Notes under the pieces: model-generated
The model's database searches: none
Told to the model about the DNA's origin: nothing
What the model saw: the letters and a program-made list of their open reading frames with translations, nothing else
In this document: piece by piece, positions 54,201 to 62,076 of the stretch
Layout: each line of letters begins with the position of its first letter
Position numbering within the stretch: the first letter of the stretch is position 1
Made by a program: the position numbers and the translations under genes
Assembly: GCA_963678565.1 (NCBI GenBank)
Contig: OY782875.1
Location: 2,666,001 to 2,730,000 of the forward strand
DNA length: 64,000 nucleotides
DNA from: SKHV01 sp963678565
GTDB taxonomy: Bacteria > Bacteroidota > Bacteroidia > Bacteroidales > Prolixibacteraceae
Direction of reading: 5' to 3'

Positions 54201-56136
54201 AAGTGGTGACGTACGCGATAGTAAAGATACATGGGATAAAATTACTGCTCCTGTATTAAGTATGAATCTATGGGGATTAAGAAATAATCGCGCATTATGG
54301 TTCAATACAGGAACATGTACAAATGTAGTTTCAAATCCCGATTCGGTACTACAAGGTGTTGTTGTAGCTGACGATCCTGTTTTAAGTGGTACAACAGGAA
54401 CATTTGATTTCTGGAACGGTTCTTTTAGTATTTTAGCTCCTGTTGATGCAGGTAACGGTATTACTTATATTGAATCAACAGACGGAAGTCCATTATTTAC
54501 AAGATGGATGAAAGGTTATGAATTTTATGAAGGATCTGGACAAGTACCAATGGGTGATCGTACTTATATGGGTATTGGCCAGGATAATACTGGAGAAAAC
54601 TATTTCACATTCACCGATGAAGCTAAAAAGATATTCTTCAACGAATTGTCAAGAATGACTTCAGGTGAAGACTTAGTTTTAGTTAAAGAAGAATGTTTCG
54701 AACCTTATTATGCTGAATTAGAAAACTTAGTTCCAGATCCAACTGGTGATGATATTTCTCTTTGGAATGGATGGGGACTTAAGAGTATTGTTAATGGTAT
54801 TGAACCTTACTGTGGTGCTGGTGCAATTTTATTATCTGACCCAACTGGTGACGATTGCAATTACCCTGATGGTGATGCTGCTTTAGACGTATCTAATTTC
54901 GCTTGGGCTCCTAATACGACTTATCATTTACGAGCAATGGTGAAAACTATAGATGGTCCTATTGGATTCTTAGCTAGAGGATCAATTGACAATGGTGACG
55001 GCGATGTTGGATTTGCAATCGACACGGAAGGAGAATGGATGCAATTAGACACTATGTTTACTACTAGTGAAAATCCTTCTTCAGGATTCTTTAGTTTCAA
55101 TACTTGTGACTTTAGCTCTACTGCTACTTCAACTTATATTGACAACTATGAGCTATATGCATTACCGGCTGACACTATTATTAACGTTGCCTATGCTACA
55201 GATAGAGCAGCTGCTGACCCAATTAGCGCAATGTTACACAGTGATGATCACATTCAGGTGGATCTTGTTGATGGTACTGGTGACTATTCAGATTACGATG
55301 TTGTTATTGGTCAAGAATCATTTGCTTCGGGTGATGCTGTTTGGGCTCCAAACGGATCATTGAACTTACGTAACTCTGTTCCAATGATCATGAACAAAAA
55401 TTGGGCTTGGAAATCAGGTAAACCTGCTATTACTTCTGATGCTTCTGTAGACAGAATTGCTGATGTTTCGGTAATGGTTGAAACTGCAAACCAAAGCAAT
55501 GAACTATTCAGTGGTATTACATTTACCGATGGTTCTATTGAACTTTTAGGTAGACCTACTGAGGATCCAGAAGGTGATATTGGTTTAGATGTATTGAATG
55601 GTTTAGCAATTTCTGGTAGTTCTACACTATTGGCAAGTGCTTCAAATGTTGCTGATGCAGCAAAAGCAATTGTTATCAATGACATCCCTGCTGGAACTCA
55701 AATAGGTAACAACACTGAAGATGTTACAGGTGCTAGAATTATTGCATTCTGTATGAACTATGCTAACCTTACTGATAGTACAAATATTTCTCCTGAGAAT
55801 ATGACTATCTGGAGAAATGCAGTTTATATCTTAGGTGGTATGACTCCTCCAACTAATTTAGTTGCGAACGAGGATTACATCCCAAATAGCACTAAAGAGC
55901 TAGTATTAGAAGGTGTAAACATTTATCCAAACCCAGTTGAGAACAACCTAACAATAACTGGACTTGAGCAAAATGCCCAAATCTCGATTATTTCAACTGT
56001 TGGTCAAGTCATCAGCAGAGAAGTTGCTAACAGTTCTAAAATAAGCATTAATACTACCAACTTAAAAGAAGGTATTTATATGTTGAAAGTAGAATTGAAT
56101 GGCAAACATTCAATCTCTAGATTCGTTAAGAAATAA
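51238..56136 (+). CDS. Giant T9SS-secreted multidomain protein, paralogue of the 47209 product
   Basis: 1632 residues. Signal peptide (about 1-25); a beta-helix-like N-terminal region (about 28-215, Asn/Gly repeats); a LamG/concanavalin-like domain (about 240-455); a cadherin-like beta-sandwich (about 460-530). A first [jelly roll + DYDVVIGQE alpha/beta] module is at about 540-920. A different ThuA-like domain follows at about 930-1140 (NSVLFVKTASNN ... VVIMGRSLGSG). A second [jelly roll + DYDVVIGQE] module is at about 1152-1540, and the T9SS sorting domain is at about 1556-1632. Two divergent copies of the same module, the latter nearly identical to the neighbour's, show modular shuffling. 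No recognised catalytic residues; a surface binding or processing role is inferred. Confidence 0.75.
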   Translation: MKKLYLKATFLTIIFMSLFVVSSFSQATWKGETSSDFLDANNWDGDPALNANGDDYAENDLIFDKAAGGNDPIFEGSSLKYPAIEIKSGNTLYLNGGTIYPNDPIVMENNSAIIIDGGVFNLRESGASSINNGTITLLSHQPDYQWTEFDHKGPLTFAPNAEDNFTFNCWGGQAKLENVTLGAGTVSINFKVGGSATFNDATMVQEAIANGVINAAEGAMLSVSNDYTLIEGVPFVEKEPELKHSFTFETADTVIDVVGDLEAELIGDMITVADGKATVSGATSPTSGYISLDASTLALATYEAISVEILLKAGNGENGSYTMLAYFGNNTGGKNCFWYQPTRSANESRVEANNGSTTINALKDGVELDDGKLHHVVASLTSDTISYYLDGALLAKGSTESSDYISTLDNVVANIFKGPDSWGDANYNGSIYEFNIYDGKLSDETIAENSLNFLGASDSKLASLNTGGIPLYPEFDPTITKYTVFDTITTLTAEPFMSEADVTISEGNDTVTVVSIDGTTTTEYTINTRVIPDEIYMPTLANRFNLSPDPECTDVSLWGGWGTKSVTYEESYSGVSSIGLYAPGAACEAAMDISGFTFRPNTTYRVLAMVKTVGGSIGFLANGSDPNFGFAVDTEGEWESLDTTFVTGPNAGTNFISFNTCDNGSNCTAAYIDNYEIYIADTVKVAYVNDSEKSMDISAAQTDSDPIIQMLDADGMIDLDVILIADTDTVDLADYDVVIGQEGFNSKSHIFTPDGALGMGNIPVPFILNKAYSMKAGRGFTDGTAGSGGENPNTLYINKIADSDLFTGIDFVGDSVKLFYGTADDSGELGNGTKAMQFAKDVNITAENTLLASGVNDPDNATVCINDIPAGDTIGSAKLQARMIAFSMNFGALTANHGYNVTDENLTLWRNAVYSLANLPIPTEAVKSERNSVLFVKTASNNRDSVVIAEINNNGAYTVTEVAQDLITDDLLPQLNEADVVIMGRSLGSGDVRDSKDTWDKITAPVLSMNLWGLRNNRALWFNTGTCTNVVSNPDSVLQGVVVADDPVLSGTTGTFDFWNGSFSILAPVDAGNGITYIESTDGSPLFTRWMKGYEFYEGSGQVPMGDRTYMGIGQDNTGENYFTFTDEAKKIFFNELSRMTSGEDLVLVKEECFEPYYAELENLVPDPTGDDISLWNGWGLKSIVNGIEPYCGAGAILLSDPTGDDCNYPDGDAALDVSNFAWAPNTTYHLRAMVKTIDGPIGFLARGSIDNGDGDVGFAIDTEGEWMQLDTMFTTSENPSSGFFSFNTCDFSSTATSTYIDNYELYALPADTIINVAYATDRAAADPISAMLHSDDHIQVDLVDGTGDYSDYDVVIGQESFASGDAVWAPNGSLNLRNSVPMIMNKNWAWKSGKPAITSDASVDRIADVSVMVETANQSNELFSGITFTDGSIELLGRPTEDPEGDIGLDVLNGLAISGSSTLLASASNVADAAKAIVINDIPAGTQIGNNTEDVTGARIIAFCMNYANLTDSTNISPENMTIWRNAVYILGGMTPPTNLVANEDYIPNSTKELVLEGVNIYPNPVENNLTITGLEQNAQISIISTVGQVISREVANSSKISINTTNLKEGIYMLKVELNGKHSISRFVKK

Positions 56137-56190
56137 TAAAAGCAAATAGATATAATTAAAAGCCTCGGGAAATCCCGAGGCTTTTTTTAT
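54691..56190 (+). repeat. 1.5-kb direct repeat, copy 2
   Basis: The second copy of the segment at 49375-50873. The shared part includes synonymous positions and the downstream terminator, so the similarity is at DNA level and recent, not only protein conservation. Confidence 0.9.
56158..56188 (+). terminator. Terminator after second giant T9SS gene
   Basis: Identical GC hairpin to the one at 50842-50871, with seven T instead of six. Confidence 0.9.
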
Positions 56191-56293
56191 GCTGCAAACT
56201 GAGCATTCAAAAATCATCCTTAAAAACATAGCAGGTGATTTGCCCTAGAATTGACTCCCTATTTTGACCATTGAAAAAAAAAAGACCAGCAAG

Positions 56294-56385
56294 TGCCGAA
56301 AAGCAGAACTCCTATTCAGGCAAGCTTTCGGCAGCTGCCGAAAGGCTCAACGGATGCTCGCGCAGGGATTCGGCTACTGCCGAAA
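56294..56385. repeat. Cluster of TGCCGAAA palindromic motifs
   Basis: TGCCGAAA occurs at 56294-56301, 56336-56343 and 56378-56385, 42 bp apart each time. The middle one is part of a perfect 20-bp palindrome (56325-56344), and the last is the 3' arm of a hairpin (56369-56384, TTCGGC/GCCGAA). This stretch is clearly more GC-rich than its surroundings. The rest of the 56191-56650 gap has no gene that I can support. Confidence 0.6.
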
Positions 56386-56598
56386 GTTTCTAGGCCAATA
56401 TCTATAAGCTTTTCACAATTAACTCAGCTCGATTAGATGCCCTACTCAGTCAATGGTTGTTTTAATTTCATTCAATTGCGAGATGATTTTATTATTTCAT
56501 CTATATCGAGAATATAATTAGGTACACGAATAAAATTTTGTTGCACTACAAACGATTTGCGAGGCTATCAACGAATTGTTCCTCGTTTTTTGAAAAAC

Positions 56599-56637
56599 AA
56601 AAAGAGGCAAAGATTAAATCTTCTATGCCTCTTTTTT
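56599..56637. terminator. Bidirectional terminator
   Basis: AAAAAGAGGCA (56599-56609) and TGCCTCTTTTT (56626-56636) are perfect 11-bp arms with A and T tails. It lies just downstream of the minus-strand GH43 gene. Confidence 0.85.
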
Positions 56638-56650
56638 ATATGAAATTGTT

Positions 56651-57790
56651 TTACTTATTAAAAACCGAAAGGTCCCATTCATCATGATATTTTATAACAG
56701 GTAGTTCATTCTCAAACTCAATAGGAAGCCAAACATATCTTCCGTCAATTGGGTTACGTGGACGCCAACGATCCCCCATAAAGATATAGGCATCTTCATA
56801 TCCATCTACTTTAATAACATAGGTACTTTGAGAATCAAATGTAATATCAGCATTTTCTCCGACAGCTGGATTTCCATGATAAGTCCACTCTCCCATTATC
56901 GAATCAGCTGACATTAGTCGAGCAGCATTAGGATCCCAACCAGTACAACCGGACGTTATCATAAAATACCTCCCATTTCTTTTAAATAAAGCTGGAGCTT
57001 CGTTGTGTCCCATTGGAAAAATTCTCAGCCATTTCCCTGTAAAACCAGTATAATCTTCATTTAATTCAGAAATATTCAGTGTAAGATTTTCTTCCGCTGA
57101 ATGAATATGATAGGCTGTTCCATCATCATCGACAAACAAAGTCATATCACGAGACATTTGCCCTCCTTTAAAATCTCTTTTAACAAACATTCCTTCATCA
57201 ACAGCTTTACGCCACTCAGGTGTCCAACCTTCAAGATTATTTTCAAAGCTTTTGTTTACAATCTCAGGTTGATTTATCGGCCATGTTTCAGCATTTGGAC
57301 GAACCGAATACAAAAACTCATAAGGGCCTGTTATGGTATTACTAACAGCCACTGCTGTTCTTGCAGCATCATAACCTTGATCTTTTAATTCAAGATGAAA
57401 CCACATTACAAACTGATTATTCTTCTTATTAAAAATTACTTTTGGGCGCTCAATCACTGATCCACGTACAATATCGGATTCCGGATCTTCAGATACAGCT
57501 AAAGCAACCCCTTCGTTTTTCCAATTATACAAATCTTTCGACGAGTAGCAACTTACGCCTACTTGTGCACTATTTCCTCTTCTCCCACTTATTTTATGTT
57601 CACCAAACCAATAATAAGTATCATTATAAAAAAGGATTCCACCACCATGTGCATTAATATGCATACTATCGGAATCATGCCATAATGCACCTGGTTTAAA
57701 AGAATTATTATCAACTAAACTTGCATTTTTTTGTGATTTACAAGCTGAAAAGCTAAGAATAAGTAATAATAAGTAAAGTACTTTACGCAT
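56651..57790 (-). CDS. GH43 exo-beta-1,3-galactanase-type lipoprotein
   Basis: A 379-residue lipoprotein (SFSAC, Cys 17) with a five-bladed GH43 propeller. The start HINAHGGGILFYNDTYYWFGEHK is typical of subfamily 24/34-like GH43 enzymes, of which several are exo-beta-1,3-galactanases (others arabinofuranosidases). At the usual catalytic-base position this group carries a non-acidic residue (Asn in INAHGG), so a variant mechanism is expected. VIERPKVIFNKKNNQFVMWFH and SQSTYVI are the later blades. Located next to GH53 and GH2 genes but on the opposite strand. The galactan-side-chain role is supported by that context. Confidence 0.75.
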   Translation of the reverse strand: MRKVLYLLLLILSFSACKSQKNASLVDNNSFKPGALWHDSDSMHINAHGGGILFYNDTYYWFGEHKISGRRGNSAQVGVSCYSSKDLYNWKNEGVALAVSEDPESDIVRGSVIERPKVIFNKKNNQFVMWFHLELKDQGYDAARTAVAVSNTITGPYEFLYSVRPNAETWPINQPEIVNKSFENNLEGWTPEWRKAVDEGMFVKRDFKGGQMSRDMTLFVDDDGTAYHIHSAEENLTLNISELNEDYTGFTGKWLRIFPMGHNEAPALFKRNGRYFMITSGCTGWDPNAARLMSADSIMGEWTYHGNPAVGENADITFDSQSTYVIKVDGYEDAYIFMGDRWRPRNPIDGRYVWLPIEFENELPVIKYHDEWDLSVFNK

Positions 57791-58012
57791 AATCTATTTT
57801 TAAGTTCATCATTCAAAATTAATTCATAAATGAATGATCACATATAACAGAAATATCAAAGAATGGTAAAAATTACATATATCCTTTAATATGAATTTTT
57901 CAGTGATGAATTATCAATTTAAAACAATGAATTTTCTGGCTAACTATAATTTTGTAATTTGCCATAGGTTTACAAATAAAAAACTAAAGACTCAAGTACT
58001 AGGTTTACTACA
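57791..58012. promoter_or_regulatory. Divergent promoter region
   Basis: The 222 bp between the divergent GH43 and GH53 genes should hold promoters for both. A TAATTTTG -7-like element for the plus-strand gene is at 57947-57954. The LacI-type operator seen elsewhere is absent. Confidence 0.4.
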
Positions 58013-59089
58013 ATGAAATCTCTCCAAATAATTACACTATTTATCATTGTAAATATGACAATGATAAGCTGTATTCCACAAGAGGACAATAATGAATTCC
58101 TTGTTGGTGGTGATTTTTCAATAATGAAGAGTTTAGTAGACCATGGCGGAAGCTATCATTGGGATGAAAGCACATTAGCTCCCTTAGATATTTTTGCATC
58201 GAACGGTTATAGTGCAGGCCGTTTGCGAATATTCCACACACCAAATAAAAAAGGTCCAATCGTTAATTCATTAGATTATACAATCGAGTCGGCAAAGGCA
58301 ATAAAGGACGCCGACATGAAATTAATGCTGGATATTCACTATTCAGATACTTGGGCAGATCCTCAAAACCAAGAAAAGCCAAAGGCTTGGGAAAATTTAT
58401 CGTTTGAGACTTTACTAGATAGTATATATAACTACTCCAAATTTGTTATTGAAGAAATGAATCAGGCAGATGTTTCACCTGATATTGTACAAATTGGCAA
58501 TGAAATAACCGGTGGCTTTTTATGGCCAGAAGGAAAAATTTATAAGGACTCTATTGAAGATTGGTCATTATTTTGCTCATTATTGAAAGCAGGAATAGCA
58601 GGAGTTAAAGCTGCCAACCCAAGTATAAAAATCATGCTGCACGTAGACCAAGGAGCAAACAAAGAAGTTTGTAAATATTTTTTCGATAAAATCATTGCGA
58701 ATGAAATTAATTTCGATTTGATAGGCTTAAGTTACTATCCATGGTGGCATGGGACTTTTGAAGAGCTTTCAGAAAATTTACAGTTTTTATCAAATAATTA
58801 CACACAAAATATAATTATTGCAGAAACCGCTTATTACGCAAACGAACAATATCCAGTAATAGGTGAATGGATAAAAGACTACCAACCTTTTCCGTCCACT
58901 GAAGAAGGACAGTTTCAGTTTCTGGTTACTTTAAAAAATATCGTCAATCAATACTCCAAAGTGAAAGGTATATTCTACTGGAAGCCCGATGGAATTTTAG
59001 TCCCAAATTCAAATATTTGGTTTTTAGGACGAAGTTTGTTCGATCAAGAAGGTAATGCACTGAAAGGAATCTCAGCGTTCAATCAATAA
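58013..59089 (+). CDS. GH53 endo-beta-1,4-galactanase lipoprotein
   Basis: A 358-residue lipoprotein (TMISC, Cys 20) with the GH53 barrel. Typical stretches are FLVGGDFSIMKSLVDHGG, YSAGRLRIFHTP and LMLDIHYSDTWADPQNQEKPKAW. The acid/base is E164 in IGNEITGG and the nucleophile is E271 in IIAETAYY. LSYYPWWHG and FYWKPDGI are family marks. It would cut beta-1,4-galactan internally at the cell surface, feeding oligosaccharides to the GH2 encoded 17 bp downstream. Both catalytic residues are present and the length is normal. Confidence 0.93.
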   Translation: MKSLQIITLFIIVNMTMISCIPQEDNNEFLVGGDFSIMKSLVDHGGSYHWDESTLAPLDIFASNGYSAGRLRIFHTPNKKGPIVNSLDYTIESAKAIKDADMKLMLDIHYSDTWADPQNQEKPKAWENLSFETLLDSIYNYSKFVIEEMNQADVSPDIVQIGNEITGGFLWPEGKIYKDSIEDWSLFCSLLKAGIAGVKAANPSIKIMLHVDQGANKEVCKYFFDKIIANEINFDLIGLSYYPWWHGTFEELSENLQFLSNNYTQNIIIAETAYYANEQYPVIGEWIKDYQPFPSTEEGQFQFLVTLKNIVNQYSKVKGIFYWKPDGILVPNSNIWFLGRSLFDQEGNALKGISAFNQ

Positions 59090-59106
59090 ATTCAATATAC
59101 ATAAAA

Positions 59107-61434
59107 ATGAACTACAAAATTTTAGTTTTTATTATGGCAATTGCCTTTGCCGCTTGTTCTAAAGTTCAAACAAGCACAAAACAAAACTTCAACCAAAACT
59201 GGCAGTTTAAGATCTCAAATGCAACATTTGAAAAAGTACAAGAAGAAGAAAATTGGGAAGCGGTTTCACTACCTCACACTGCATTTATAGAGCATAAGGT
59301 TATTGAAGACCAATGGCAAGGACTGTGCTGGTACAAAAAAGAATTCAACCTGCCTTCTTCTCTGGGCGAACAGCGCTATATTTTACGTTTCGAAGCAGCC
59401 ATGAATATTAGTAAATTCTGGATCAATGGAACAAAAGTTTCAGAGCATGTAGGTGGATACCTTCCAGCGGTATTTGACTTTACCGAATATGCTCAAGCAG
59501 GAAAAAATACAATCTACGTTCAGCTCGACAACCGCGATAGTAAAATTACAGGGCCAAAACCATTGAACCGTTTAGATTTTAACATGTATGGTGGCTTGTA
59601 TCGCGATGCTTTTCTTATCATTGAAAATCCCTTACATATTACCGATCCAATTTTAGCAAACAAAACTGCAAGTGGTGGTATTTTTGTAACCTATCCAAAA
59701 GTATCAAAAGCCTCGGCTTCAGTAAAAATTCAAACACACGTTGCCAATAGTTCAAATTATAAAAAGTCGTTTCAAATTGTAAATGAACTATATTCCGATG
59801 ATCAATTAATTGTTACTTCGAAAGTAGAGCAATTGGAATTGCAACAACAATCAGAAAATGAATTCACAACCACTATTCAAGTTAACAACCCCAATTTATG
59901 GTCGCCTCAAGCACCAAATTTGTACAAACTAATTACAAAGGTGATTGAAAACGAAACAATAGTTGACCAAGAAGAAACAACTATTGGTATTAGAAGTATC
60001 GCTTTCGAAGGCCATAAATTCGTCATCAATGGTGAAGAGTTGTTTTTAAGAGGCGTAAATCGTCATCAAGATTATCCATACCAAGGCTATGCATTGAGCA
60101 ACGAAGCACAGTATCGCGATGCATATAAAATAAAATCGGCGGGGTTCGATTATGTTCGTTTATCGCATTACCCACATTCTCCTGCATTTATGGATGCCTG
60201 TAACGAATTGGGGTTAATTGTCCTCGATGCTATTTTAGGATGGCAATACTACAGCCGCGATTCGCTTTTTCAAGATCATATTTATAAAACGGCACACAAT
60301 TTAGTTCGTCGCGATCGCAATCATCCTTGTGTTTATGGTTGGGAAGTTTCGCTAAACGAATCGAGAATGGACAACTATTTTATTGATAGCCTCACTGCAA
60401 TTGCACATGCCGAATATCCGGGCGATCAATGTTTTACAGCCGGATGGCAGTCATATGGATACGATATTTATTTGCAAGCGCGTCAACACCGATTAGATCA
60501 TTTCAGAAATCCTTCGAAACCATACAATGTTTCGGAATACGGCGATTGGGAATATTACGCAATGAATGCAGGTTTAAATCAAGACAGCTGGAACGGATTA
60601 AAACAAGCAGATCGCTCAAGCCGACAATTATTAAGCGACGGTGAAGTACGTTTGTTACAACAAGCAAAAAACATTCAAGAAGCGCACAACGACAATTTTA
60701 ATGTTCCGGCACATGGCGATGGCTACTGGGTAATGTTCGACTACAACCGTGGTTATTCTCCCGATTTGGAAGCTTCAGGAATTGCAAGCATCGACCGACT
60801 TCCAAAATTCAGCTACTATTTTTATCAAAGTCAGCGTGATGCTGATGAAAAATCACACCTTTTTAAAAGTGGTGCAATGGTAAAAATCGCTTCTTATTGG
60901 ACAGAAGAATCTCCTTTAGCAGTTCGAGTATTTAGTAACGCAGATGTAGTTGAACTTCTCCTAAATGGAAAAAGCATAGGAAAACAAAGTCCTGATCAGA
61001 ATAATATTTCGAATAACTTAAATCATCCTCCATATACATTCCAGCTCAAAAAATTTGAAGCAGGTAAACTTGAGGCAAAAGCATACATCAAAGGCTCGGT
61101 GGTAGCAAACGATATAGTAATCACTCCTGAGTCACCCACAAGCATTCAATTAGTGTTGGATGAAAGCGGTAAAAAAGCCAAAAAAGGAGTAAACGATTTG
61201 GTATTTGTATATGCACACATGAAAGACAAGAACGGAACCACAGTACGTATAAATGAAGAAGAATTAGAATTTGAAATAGAAGGTGACGCTTCTTTTGTCA
61301 GTCCTAAGGTTTTAAAAACCGAAGCCGGAATTGCATCTGCATTAATTAAAATTGGCAACTCACAAGAACCAATAAAAATCAAAGCAAAAAACCAACAGTT
61401 AGAATCTAAAGAAATCGAAATTACTTTTGAATAA
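59107..61434 (+). CDS. GH2 beta-galactosidase-type lipoprotein
   Basis: A 775-residue lipoprotein (FAAC, Cys 17) with jelly roll, Ig, TIM barrel and two C-terminal Ig-like domains. The acid/base is E418 in WEVSLNES (an N-E pair, with SL replacing the more usual IG) and the nucleophile is E477 in NVSEYGDW. MYGGLYRDAFLI marks the sugar-binding domain. Directly downstream of the GH53 gene, so it probably removes galactose from galacto-oligosaccharides. A beta-glucuronidase activity cannot be ruled out. Confidence 0.88.
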   Translation: MNYKILVFIMAIAFAACSKVQTSTKQNFNQNWQFKISNATFEKVQEEENWEAVSLPHTAFIEHKVIEDQWQGLCWYKKEFNLPSSLGEQRYILRFEAAMNISKFWINGTKVSEHVGGYLPAVFDFTEYAQAGKNTIYVQLDNRDSKITGPKPLNRLDFNMYGGLYRDAFLIIENPLHITDPILANKTASGGIFVTYPKVSKASASVKIQTHVANSSNYKKSFQIVNELYSDDQLIVTSKVEQLELQQQSENEFTTTIQVNNPNLWSPQAPNLYKLITKVIENETIVDQEETTIGIRSIAFEGHKFVINGEELFLRGVNRHQDYPYQGYALSNEAQYRDAYKIKSAGFDYVRLSHYPHSPAFMDACNELGLIVLDAILGWQYYSRDSLFQDHIYKTAHNLVRRDRNHPCVYGWEVSLNESRMDNYFIDSLTAIAHAEYPGDQCFTAGWQSYGYDIYLQARQHRLDHFRNPSKPYNVSEYGDWEYYAMNAGLNQDSWNGLKQADRSSRQLLSDGEVRLLQQAKNIQEAHNDNFNVPAHGDGYWVMFDYNRGYSPDLEASGIASIDRLPKFSYYFYQSQRDADEKSHLFKSGAMVKIASYWTEESPLAVRVFSNADVVELLLNGKSIGKQSPDQNNISNNLNHPPYTFQLKKFEAGKLEAKAYIKGSVVANDIVITPESPTSIQLVLDESGKKAKKGVNDLVFVYAHMKDKNGTTVRINEEELEFEIEGDASFVSPKVLKTEAGIASALIKIGNSQEPIKIKAKNQQLESKEIEITFE

Positions 61435-61440
61435 GCAACA

Positions 61441-61470
61441 TTGCTTTTTAGTGATTGAATTGTATATTTG
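61441..61470 (+). promoter_or_regulatory. Promoter of the 61476 gene
   Basis: TTG(C) at 61441 and TATATTTG at 61463-61470 are about 18 bp apart. The -7 element ends only 5 bp before the ATG at 61476, so the message would be leaderless or nearly so. Confidence 0.5.
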
Positions 61471-61475
61471 TTGAA

Positions 61476-61859
61476 ATGAAGCTAACAAAAAAACATAGCA
61501 TACTTTTAAAGATCATAGGATTTGTCTTTCTGGTTGCACTTATGTTTGTTTTAAACAACAACGATAAGTCAGATCAGGAAACCATTGATCAGAATACTGC
61601 AATTGAATTGGTTAACGGATCAGAAGGAACAGTTTCGGCTAGTGCAGCCATTCCAAGCACTACCGAGCATTCTTTACCAATTAAGTTACTTTCAAACACC
61701 AAAGCAAATTTCTTGTTTTTTGTTAATGAAAGTAAAAACAAATTGAGAACAGTGAAGTATAATCAACAAAAGTTGCTGTTCCTCGAATTTCAAATACATT
61801 TAAGCAATTACTATTTTATTAAAAAATACATCACTGCGAAGAATAAAGAAATACAGTAA
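61476..61859 (+). CDS. Small single-span membrane protein, unknown
   Basis: 127 residues from the ATG at 61476; an upstream TTG at 61455 would precede the promoter-like element. Basic residues (MKLTKKHS) precede one membrane helix (about 10-27, LLKIIGFVFLVALMFVL), followed by an acidic then Ser/Thr-rich stretch and a basic, aromatic C-terminus. No family is recognised. It ends before a clear terminator and is separate from the GH2 gene. Confidence 0.5.
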   Translation: MKLTKKHSILLKIIGFVFLVALMFVLNNNDKSDQETIDQNTAIELVNGSEGTVSASAAIPSTTEHSLPIKLLSNTKANFLFFVNESKNKLRTVKYNQQKLLFLEFQIHLSNYYFIKKYITAKNKEIQ

Positions 61860-61933
61860 TTCACTGATTACAAACCACAAAGAGAGAAATTACAAAATAT
61901 AAATTCTTTCTTTATCAATTTTTACTGAATAAG

Positions 61934-61970
61934 ATGAGATTGCCATTGGATTGACAATCTCATTTTTTTA
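61934..61970 (+). terminator. Terminator hairpin before porQ
   Basis: ATGAGATTG (61934-61942) pairs with CAATCTCAT (61955-61963), followed by a run of T. Its T-run adjoins the porQ promoter. Confidence 0.8.
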
Positions 61971-61981
61971 TAATAAAAACA

Positions 61982-61989
61982 TATCTTTG
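61982..61989 (+). promoter_or_regulatory. -7 element TATCTTTG of porQ
   Basis: Matches TAnnTTTG, with a T-rich -33 region (61963-61969). The predicted leader is about 80 nt. Confidence 0.55.
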
Positions 61990-62076
61990 GCGTTAATGAA
62001 TTAAGCTATTAACGAGTTGAATAAATTAGTTGATAGGCAATTTTTGCAGTCTTTCAGAATAATAGAATTATAACGG

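Noticed and set aside
56191..56650. CRISPR array from the regularly spaced TGCCGAAA motifs
   Set aside because: The repeats are only 8 bp, palindromic and three in number, and no cas genes are present.
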